NCBI GenBank assembly: GCA_003453215.1
Contig: DMMB01000021.1
Location: 1-48,322, forward strand
Direction: 5' to 3'
From: Oscillospiraceae bacterium
GTDB lineage: Bacteria; Bacillota; Clostridia; Oscillospirales; Ruminococcaceae
DNA length: 48,322 nt
Shown here piece by piece: positions 42,189-48,322 of this stretch. Made by a program: the position numbers and the translations under genes. How positions within the stretch are numbered: position 1 is the stretch's first letter; the number at the start of each line of letters is the position of its first letter. The notes under the pieces are model-generated. The model did not search any database. It saw only the letters and a program-made list of their open reading frames with translations, and was not told the DNA's origin.

Positions 42189-42198
42189 GCTGCTTCCC

Positions 42199-43584
42199 TC
42201 ACTTTCCTGCTACGTTTACTTTGCACTTTACGGCCGGGCCGCCCATGCCCACCGGCATCGGCTGCTTTTTGCCGCAGGTACCGCTGCAGCTCCACACCAT
42301 ATCGTCACTCAGCATATCCACGGTCTGGAGCATCTGGAACGCGACGCCGGAAATGGTGGTATCGCGCACCGCGCGGCCCAGTTTACCGTTTTTAATCTCG
42401 TAGCCCATCATAATGCCAAACATAAACTCACCGGTAGTATCCGCCTGACCATTGTTGGTCTGGGTAAAGTAGTACCCATCATCAATGGAAGCAATCATAT
42501 CCTCCAGCTTATCGTGGCCGGGCAGGATAGCGGTATTTCTCATACGGATCAGCGGTTCATCGCTGTAAGCATAGCCGCGGGCATTGCCGTGAGGCTCCAT
42601 GCCAAAGTGCTGGGCGGTCTCGCGGTTATTCATATAGCCTACCAGTATACCATCCTTGATGAGAACTTCATCGGAAGCCGGAGTACCTTCATCATCCACA
42701 TACACCGGCAGCGGGGCGCGGCTGCCATCGGGCAGGGTGTGGGCAAAATCCACCATAGTAATGAGATCGGTAGCAACCCGTTTGCCCAGGTTGTGCGCAG
42801 CCACCGAACCGCCCAGTACCAGGTCGGCCTCTACGGTGTGGCCCACCGCCTCATGCGCCAGAATACCGGCCAGAGCGGGCGCCAGCACCACATCTTTCAG
42901 GCCTGCGTTGGTGAAAACGCCGTCGCGCTTCTTCATCAGCAGCTCCACCTGCTCGTCCATCTTCTCATAGTACCGGCTGGGATCGGTGAAATAATCGGTG
43001 AGGACACCCTCGCCGCCGCCAATGACATTGAAGATTTCCACCGGCGTACCATCGGAAGCTTCGGTAGTAAACAGTACCACCAGGTGGGTCCGGGGCCGTA
43101 CGCTGTGGCTGTTGGTGCCATCGCTGACCATCAAAAGCTTCTCCATGCAGTCGTGGCGAAGCTGCACCCGGCGGCTGAGCAGATGGGGATATTTCTGCTT
43201 GAGGTAATCATCTGCCTCCCGGACAAATTCGATGTAATCCTTCTGCGGCACATCGATGTATTCTCTGTCCTTTGCGATCATGCCGCTGGGCTGTACCGTC
43301 AGTGCAGGGCGGTTTTTCTTCACGCGGGCATCCAGGAAAAGGGCGTTTTCTTCGGCCGCTTTCAGCACGCGGCGTACACTCTCTTCATCGTATTCTACGG
43401 CGCTGGCAAAGCCGTAAACGCCATTGCGGTATACACGGGCCGAAACGCCGCCCTGCTGGGCGCGGGCATTGCTCTGCAGGTCGCCATTCAGCATGGCTAC
43501 CACATGGTTGGTGCTAACCTGTGCACGCAGCTCCACATGGCCCTGCAGCTGCGGGGCAAAAGGTGAAAGATAGTCTTTCAGCAT
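42199..43584 (-). CDS. tldD: TldD family metalloprotease
   Basis: A 461-residue catalytic subunit. The zinc motif HEAVGH is at residues 244-249 (PALAGILAHEAVGHTVEADL), and the downstream family region GFMFGIMMGYEIKNGKLG-like sequence is seen as GEFMFGIMMGYEIKNGKLGR. The C-terminal CSGTCGKKQPMPVGMGGP stretch is typical of TldD. With TldE it forms a barrel-like chamber that cuts unfolded peptides. The start overlaps the mnmA stop by 7 bases, and the gene lies directly upstream of tldE. Confidence 0.92.
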   Translation of the reverse strand: MLKDYLSPFAPQLQGHVELRAQVSTNHVVAMLNGDLQSNARAQQGGVSARVYRNGVYGFASAVEYDEESVRRVLKAAEENALFLDARVKKNRPALTVQPSGMIAKDREYIDVPQKDYIEFVREADDYLKQKYPHLLSRRVQLRHDCMEKLLMVSDGTNSHSVRPRTHLVVLFTTEASDGTPVEIFNVIGGGEGVLTDYFTDPSRYYEKMDEQVELLMKKRDGVFTNAGLKDVVLAPALAGILAHEAVGHTVEADLVLGGSVAAHNLGKRVATDLITMVDFAHTLPDGSRAPLPVYVDDEGTPASDEVLIKDGILVGYMNNRETAQHFGMEPHGNARGYAYSDEPLIRMRNTAILPGHDKLEDMIASIDDGYYFTQTNNGQADTTGEFMFGIMMGYEIKNGKLGRAVRDTTISGVAFQMLQTVDMLSDDMVWSCSGTCGKKQPMPVGMGGPAVKCKVNVAGK

Positions 43585-44666
43585 ATTGGTTCCTCCATAT
43601 CTAATATTGTTCCGCCGCCGATGACCGATTCCCCGCGGTAGAAAACTACCGCCTGGCCGGGCGCCGGGGCGCGTTGTGCTTCTTTAAAAGCCACCCGAAC
43701 GGTGCCGGGGGTGGGGCCGGGGCTGATAACAGCGGCTGCGGCCCGGTGGGCATATCTTATCTTCGCTTCCACTTCCAGCGGTTCGTGCAGATCCTCCATG
43801 GCAATCCAGTTGAGATCATCGGCAAAGATGGTTTTTCGGAACAGCCGGCTTTCCTCGGTGGTCAGTTCTACCGTATTTTCGGCTGCATGGATGCGCCGCA
43901 CAAAGGCATGGCACCCCAAAGAAATTCCCAGGCCCTTGCGCTGACCGATGGTATAGTGGGTAATACCCTTATTGGGGCCAAGCACCGTACCGTCTTCCGC
44001 CACAAACTGGCCGGCCGGCAGCTCCCGCCCCGTCCAGCGACGCAGAAAGGCGTTGTAATCGCCATCCGGTACAAAGCAGATATCCTGACTATCTGGTTTT
44101 TTGGCCACTACCAGTCCGCTCTCTTCCGCTATGGCGCGGATTTCCGGCTTGGAATACCCGCCCAGCGGCAGCCGCAGCATGGAAAGCTGCTCCTGCGTCA
44201 AATTATAAAGGACATAGCTCTGGTCTTTTTCCGGGTGGAGCGCTCTTTTCAGCTCCCAGCGGCCGGTGGTTTCGTCATAGCCGCAGCGGGCATAATGTCC
44301 GGTCGCCATCAGGTCAAAGCCCAATTCCTTCAGCTTATGCGAAAAGGCGCCGAACTTGATGTGCCGGTTGCAGTTGATACAAGGGTTGGGTGTGCGCCCA
44401 CGCAGGTACTCCTCCACAAAGGGGTTCACCACTTTCTGCCGGAACAGGTCTTTGTAATTGATCACATAATGCGGAACTCCCAGCTGCTGGCATACATAGG
44501 CGGCATCCCGCACATCATCCACACTGCAGCAGCCGGATTCCAGCGTCGGGTCATCCCACAGTTTAAAGGTCACGCCGGTGACCTCGTACCCCTGGCGGAG
44601 CAGCAGATAGGCGGCAACGGAACTATCTACCCCTCCGCTCATTCCTACCATAATTTTTTGTGCCAT
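43578..44666 (-). CDS. mnmA: tRNA 2-thiouridine(34) synthase MnmA
   Basis: A 362-residue cytoplasmic enzyme that thiolates the wobble uridine of Lys, Glu and Gln tRNAs. The ATP PP-loop GMSGGVDSS is at residues 8-16, the catalytic Cys pair is C99 in NPCINC (with C96) and C197 in SQDICFV, and the tRNA-binding region GHYARCGYDETTG and the C-terminal beta-barrel (RAPAPGQAVVFY) are present. Full length and intact. Start: ATG behind GGAGGG, 34 bases after murJ. It shares an operon with tldD, whose start overlaps its end. Confidence 0.95.
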   Translation of the reverse strand: MAQKIMVGMSGGVDSSVAAYLLLRQGYEVTGVTFKLWDDPTLESGCCSVDDVRDAAYVCQQLGVPHYVINYKDLFRQKVVNPFVEEYLRGRTPNPCINCNRHIKFGAFSHKLKELGFDLMATGHYARCGYDETTGRWELKRALHPEKDQSYVLYNLTQEQLSMLRLPLGGYSKPEIRAIAEESGLVVAKKPDSQDICFVPDGDYNAFLRRWTGRELPAGQFVAEDGTVLGPNKGITHYTIGQRKGLGISLGCHAFVRRIHAAENTVELTTEESRLFRKTIFADDLNWIAMEDLHEPLEVEAKIRYAHRAAAAVISPGPTPGTVRVAFKEAQRAPAPGQAVVFYRGESVIGGGTILDMEEPIC

Positions 44667-44700
44667 CGGTGTTCCCTCCTTTTTGCTCTATCCATCCGTT

Positions 44701-46233
44701 TTATGCGGGGCGCTTCCGATGAAAACGCTCGGCAATGGCCACTACCACATAGCCCAGTTCTTTCACCCGCAGCAGCAGGCAGGCAAGGAAGTAAACAACC
44801 ATGGCCACCAATACCGCCACCAGCAATCCCACCAGCAAAGAGGTGGTCTTAGTGGCAAACCAGTGGTAGAACGGCAGCGTTGCCGCCGTCATGGCTCCGG
44901 CCGCTATCATCATTTTAAGATAGGTCCCGGCCAGGTACCGATAGCCCATATGGCCCATCTTGCGCTGCAGCAGAATGATGAGCAGCAGGGTGGTGATAAA
45001 GCCGGAAAGCGCCGTTGCCAGCGCCAGCCCCTTGTGCTCCATCTTCTGCATCAGCAAAAGGTTGAGAACAATATTGAGCACGATGGCCAAAACGGAATTC
45101 CAAGTTGGCGTTTTGGTATCCTGCAGGGCGTAATACACATTAATGGTCACTTCTTTCAGGCTGTAGAACAGCAGCCCCAGGGCATAGAAGAAAACCACCT
45201 CGCCGGTGCGCTGCACATCGTATTCGGTAAATTCCCCGCGGAAGAAGAGCAGCTGCACAAATTCCTTGGAGAACATCATCATACCGGCCGAAACCGGAAT
45301 GACAAACAGCCCGATGATGCCGCAGCTGGAACGATAGGTGCGCTTCAGCTGTTTGGTATCGCTGGCGGCAGAAAGCCGGGAAAGCTGCGGAAACAGCGCG
45401 GTCGTGATGGAAACCACAAACACCGAAGTTACAAAACCGGTAATGCGGTTGCCGTAGTTCATTACCGAAACAACGCCTTCCGAAAGCAGCGATGCGATGC
45501 TTTTATCGATGAGAATATTGATGGAATTGATGGTCTTGCCCAAAAAGATGGGCAGTACCATAATGAGAAAATGCCGGACATTCCGATTGCGGAACGCTGC
45601 ATCCGGGTGGTAGCTGAACTGGCGCCGCAGCGCCACCAGCAAAACAAGGATAAACTCCCCCGCATAGCCAATGACAACACCCCAGCCCAGCATATCGTAG
45701 TTCTGGCCGGAGGTGAGAATGGTTGCAATCACTGCAATGTTCAGCGGTACGCTCACCATCCCCACCGCAAAGAAACAGCCCTTCATCTGCAGGTAGCCCT
45801 GCAAAATGTAGCCCACGCCCAGGAACACCAGCGAAGCAATCATGATGGAGGAGAGGTTTACCGCCAGATCCAGCTGTTCGCCTTCAAAGCCCAGCGCAAA
45901 TAGCCGCACAATGGGATACCGCAGCGCCATAAATACGGCAATAAAGGCCACCGAAAGCAGGAACGACATGGTGATGACCTGATCGTGGAAGGGCTTTTCT
46001 TCCCCGGGGTGGTTCTGCTGCAAATCGGTATAAACGCTGATATAGCTGGTAAGCATGGCAGTGCCCAAACCGGAAAACAGAATGGTAGGCAGTGTAAATG
46101 CCACTACATAGGCGTCACTGACATTGCTGGCGCCGTAGGAAAACGCCAGCGAAAGTTCCCGGCAAAAGCCAAGCACTTTGGCCAGTATCGTGGTAAGCAC
46201 CATGATAATGGCATGGACAGCGGTTTTGTTCAT
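44701..46233 (-). CDS. murJ: Lipid II flippase MurJ
   Basis: A 510-residue membrane protein with about fourteen segments of the MurJ/MviN family, which flips lipid II outward for peptidoglycan synthesis. Characteristic stretches are ILAKVLGFCRELSLAFSYGA at the N-terminus, the helix pair around SDAYVVAFTLPTILFSGLG, and GNRITGFVTSVFVVSITTAL (about residues 258-277), where the family has conserved charged residues. Start: ATG behind AAGAAG. It sits between lepB and mnmA in one direction, a compact housekeeping run. Other MOP-fold flippases are in the window (SpoVB-like, 28969), but this one has MurJ-specific sequence. Confidence 0.9.
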   Translation of the reverse strand: MNKTAVHAIIMVLTTILAKVLGFCRELSLAFSYGASNVSDAYVVAFTLPTILFSGLGTAMLTSYISVYTDLQQNHPGEEKPFHDQVITMSFLLSVAFIAVFMALRYPIVRLFALGFEGEQLDLAVNLSSIMIASLVFLGVGYILQGYLQMKGCFFAVGMVSVPLNIAVIATILTSGQNYDMLGWGVVIGYAGEFILVLLVALRRQFSYHPDAAFRNRNVRHFLIMVLPIFLGKTINSINILIDKSIASLLSEGVVSVMNYGNRITGFVTSVFVVSITTALFPQLSRLSAASDTKQLKRTYRSSCGIIGLFVIPVSAGMMMFSKEFVQLLFFRGEFTEYDVQRTGEVVFFYALGLLFYSLKEVTINVYYALQDTKTPTWNSVLAIVLNIVLNLLLMQKMEHKGLALATALSGFITTLLLIILLQRKMGHMGYRYLAGTYLKMMIAAGAMTAATLPFYHWFATKTTSLLVGLLVAVLVAMVVYFLACLLLRVKELGYVVVAIAERFHRKRPA

Positions 46234-46275
46234 TAGCTTCTTTGCTCCGATACAAAAAGTGATGATGGCCTCCGC

Positions 46276-46884
46276 TTACTGCAGCTTGCCAAAATTGCTG
46301 AAGGGGAACAGGGTGAATACCGCCCGCCCCTGAATGGCTTCGCCCGAAACATAGGGGTTCTGCCAGTAGCGGCTATCCAGCGAATTGGCGCGGTTATCGC
46401 CCATAAAGAGATAATAGCCTTCCGGAACATCAAATACACTGGGAATGGCATACTGGTACACCACATAGCTTTCCTGCTGTACTTCCCCATTGATGGTCAC
46501 CGTACCGTTTTCATCAATCTCTACGTGATCGCCCGGCAGCCCAATGAGCCGCTTGATGAGCGTCGTGCCGGTCAGTTCCGGCGTTTCCGCCTCAAATACG
46601 ATGATGTCGCCGCGTTCCAATTTTTCCAGATTGTGCACCCGCAGGGCAAAGAGCGCGCTGTGCTCGGCAATGGTGGGTTCCATGGAACCGCTGGGAACAA
46701 TGGGCACAAAAAATACGAATTTCACAATGAGCGCCAAAGCAATGATCTCCAAGCCAAAGGGAAGGATCCACTCCTTAAAAAGGCGCTTGGCGGTCATGGG
46801 CTGTTTTTCTTTCTTGGGGTTATTTTCGTCGGGAGCCGGAGCGGTATTCTCCGGCTGGCCGGCATTTTCTATCTTATCGGTCAT
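46276..46884 (-). CDS. lepB: Signal peptidase I
   Basis: A 202-residue membrane serine protease that removes signal peptides from exported proteins. One membrane segment (about residues 40-60) is followed by the catalytic Ser67 in VPSGSMEPT and Lys111 in TLIKRLIGLPGDH, and the box E motif MGDNRANSLDSR. A Pro/Asn/Lys-rich cytoplasmic N-terminus of about 30 residues precedes the helix. The length fits Gram-positive type enzymes with a single anchor. Start: ATG behind GCGAGG. It lies between deoB and murJ, with gaps of 24 and 42 bases. Confidence 0.94.
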   Translation of the reverse strand: MTDKIENAGQPENTAPAPDENNPKKEKQPMTAKRLFKEWILPFGLEIIALALIVKFVFFVPIVPSGSMEPTIAEHSALFALRVHNLEKLERGDIIVFEAETPELTGTTLIKRLIGLPGDHVEIDENGTVTINGEVQQESYVVYQYAIPSVFDVPEGYYLFMGDNRANSLDSRYWQNPYVSGEAIQGRAVFTLFPFSNFGKLQ

Positions 46885-46908
46885 GCTATATCCTCGCAGT
46901 TTGCTATT

Positions 46909-48081
46909 TTACTTCAAAATCTCGTTCAAAAAGCTTTCGCCGGCAATTTCGGCCGTCACTCCCAGGTATTCCGCTACTGTTGCCGCCAGATCGGCATAGG
47001 TGGAACGGGTACCGATATTTACCCCGGGCTTGATCTTCTGGCCGTAGGCCAGCATCGGCACGTGCTCGCGGGAATGATCGGTGCTGGGGGTAGAAGGATC
47101 GCAGCCATGATCCGCTGTGATAAACAGTAGATCATCGGGGCGCAGCAGCGGCAGCAGCTGGCGCAGCTGTACATCGAATTCCGTGAGGGCATTGGCGTAG
47201 CCGTCCACATCGTTGCGGTGGCCGTACAGCATATCAAAATCCACCAGGTTTACAAAGCACAGGCCGTTAAAATCCTTGGCGGCATAATCCAGCGTATGGT
47301 TCATGCCGTCCGTATTGCTCTTGTTGCGCACCATTTCGGTAATGCCCTGGCCGGCAAAGATATCATAGATCTTGCCGACGCCAATGGAGGCCAGTCCGGC
47401 GGCCTCGATGTAATCCAGCAGTGTCTTTTTGGGCGGCTTCAAAGAAAAATCGTGCCGATTGCTGGTGCGGGTGTAGTTGGGGTACTCCCCTACATAGGGT
47501 CGGGCAATCACGCGGCCCACGTCCAGTTCCGGCCCCTGCAGCATTTCCCGGGCCTCTTCGCAGATGTGGTACAGTTCCTCCACCGGAACATCGGCCTCAT
47601 TGGCCGCAATCTGGAAGACGCTATCGGCCGAAGTATAGCAGATCAGCCCGCCGGTTTCTTTCTGTTCGCGGCCGTAGTCTTTAATCACCTCGGTGCCGGA
47701 ATAAGGCTTATTGCACAGCACCTTACGGCCGGTCTTTTCTTCAAAGGCTTTGATAAAATCTTCGGGGAAGCCATGGGGGAAGGTGGGCATGGGCTGGGGC
47801 GAAATCACGCCGGCCAGCTCCCAGTGGCCGATGGTGGTATCCTTGCCGCGGCTCTTTTCCGCCATGCGGCCATAGGCGCCCACCGGCGCTTCTACCGGTG
47901 TGCCGCAGCCCACCTCATCAATATTAAAGATGCCCATTTTGGTCAGCATCGGGATATCCAGCTTGGAGGAAGTGGTGCAGGCCCGCAGCGTGTTGCTGCC
48001 CGCATCGCCAAAATCAGCGCTGTCCGGCATTTCGCCGCAGCCGCAGCTATCCAGTACAATGAGAAAAACGCGTTTTTCCAT
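46909..48081 (-). CDS. deoB: Phosphopentomutase
   Basis: A 390-residue metalloenzyme of the alkaline phosphatase superfamily that interconverts (deoxy)ribose 1- and 5-phosphate during nucleoside breakdown. The metal ligand Asp11 is in VLDSCGCGEMPDS, the phosphoryl-accepting Thr in ICYTSADSVFQIAAN, and the second metal site in ITADHGCDPSTPSTDHSREH. Length is typical. Start: ATG behind AAGGAG. No purine or pyrimidine nucleoside phosphorylase is adjacent. It is the first gene of the long deoB-lepB-murJ block as seen here. Confidence 0.95.
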   Translation of the reverse strand: MEKRVFLIVLDSCGCGEMPDSADFGDAGSNTLRACTTSSKLDIPMLTKMGIFNIDEVGCGTPVEAPVGAYGRMAEKSRGKDTTIGHWELAGVISPQPMPTFPHGFPEDFIKAFEEKTGRKVLCNKPYSGTEVIKDYGREQKETGGLICYTSADSVFQIAANEADVPVEELYHICEEAREMLQGPELDVGRVIARPYVGEYPNYTRTSNRHDFSLKPPKKTLLDYIEAAGLASIGVGKIYDIFAGQGITEMVRNKSNTDGMNHTLDYAAKDFNGLCFVNLVDFDMLYGHRNDVDGYANALTEFDVQLRQLLPLLRPDDLLFITADHGCDPSTPSTDHSREHVPMLAYGQKIKPGVNIGTRSTYADLAATVAEYLGVTAEIAGESFLNEILK

Positions 48082-48148
48082 AGTCTATACTCCTTGCTCC
48101 CCGCACCGCGGTGCCGGGTAAAATTTAGGGGTTTTCCCTGAAATTTTA

Positions 48149-48157
48149 TTGTATCAC
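48149..48157 (-). promoter_or_regulatory. Extended -10 promoter of deoB
   Basis: Minus strand reads TGATACAAT, an extended -10 (TGn plus TACAAT), about 70 bases upstream of the deoB start. No good -35 is present at 17 bases, as is common for extended -10 promoters. Confidence 0.5.
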
Positions 48158-48322
48158 ATTTTTGGCATAAAAGGAAGTGAACATTCCTTAAACTTTACCG
48201 CCCCAAAGGCAAGCAAAAGCCCCTATCCGCGTAAAAGAATTGAAAAAATCATTATTCCACTCCCATTCGCTCTGCAGGGGGTGTCATTTTGCCAATAAAA
48301 AAGGCGGCCATGCGGACACGGT
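48158..48322. other. Window-edge intergenic sequence
   Basis: No gene can be supported. Near the end, a minus-strand GGCCGCC followed by TTTTTT (about 48298-48310) may be the 3' half of a terminator whose other arm would be partly beyond the window. Confidence 0.3.

Noticed and set aside
42187..43566. Long plus-strand open frame opposite tldD
   Set aside because: Shadow of tldD caused by GC-rich codon positions; the sense gene has the HEAVGH motif and proper start.
44683..45903. Long plus-strand open frame opposite murJ
   Set aside because: Gln/His-rich antisense shadow of a membrane protein gene.
48240..48322. The 3' end of another protein gene at the window edge
   Set aside because: Three minus-strand frames are short and show no family resemblance; a terminator remnant is as likely.

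Overview
The window looks like a chromosomal segment of a Gram-positive anaerobe of class Clostridia, probably an Oscillospirales-type gut bacterium. This rests on gene content and style: purine-rich AGGAGG ribosome binding sites, TTGNNN-17-TATNNT promoters, spore and division-associated genes (SpoVB-like flippase, YkvI, YlmH), the DUF1846 protein, the YfmF/YfmH pair and CobW/DUF1980 metal genes. Nearly everything is read from the minus strand; only a flavodoxin (17981-18424) and a damaged TetR gene (about 15732-16328) lie on plus. I see no rRNA, tRNA, CRISPR array, insertion sequence or prophage.

Region by region: 1-7150 holds a MATE exporter with a structured leader, galactokinase, an EEP-family hydrolase, a TIM-barrel protein and a two-gene CobW metallochaperone unit, one member of which has a 24-residue His/Cys/Asp/Glu tandem repeat. 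7271-16367 is a visibly more AT-rich accessory catabolic island: LysR regulator, MFS carrier, 53-aa Cys-rich protein, FAD-dependent oxidoreductase, anion-type carrier, a TRAP permease remnant, two creatinase-like M24 genes and a TetR regulator. It carries two deletion-type junctions: the second creatinase-like gene runs into the middle of the TRAP DctM gene, and the first creatinase-like gene and the divergent TetR gene have both lost their 5' ends at one point. These could be real decay or an assembly error.

16500-24600 holds an RlmI-like rRNA methyltransferase, a flavodoxin, a heterodimeric ABC exporter preceded by a promoter, a 26-codon leader ORF and a terminator (an attenuator-like layout), an orphan OmpR-type response regulator, and RmuC. 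24700-28900 is a complete polyamine importer operon, potABCD, whose binding protein seems anchored by a C-terminal membrane helix instead of a lipid. 28969-34300 has the SpoVB-like flippase, YkvI, YlmH and a sodium:neurotransmitter-type symporter. 34500-37300 has the DUF1846 protein and a DMT exporter.

37300-48081 is a dense co-directional block. In transcription order it is deoB, lepB, murJ, mnmA, tldD, tldE, a radical SAM protein, and the M16 pair yfmF/yfmH. The run of radical SAM, TldD/TldE and two M16 peptidase-fold proteins resembles the enzyme toolkit of peptide-modification pathways, although each family also has housekeeping roles. Four large GC-rich palindromes (about 1581, 17866, 22280 and 32594), all between genes, look like members of one interspersed repeat family.

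The best candidates for new biology are the leader-ORF/terminator arrangement before the ABC exporter, the Cys-rich miniprotein beside the FAD oxidoreductase, the tandem-repeat CobW protein with its CobW-DUF1980 fusion partner, and the membrane-anchored PotD.
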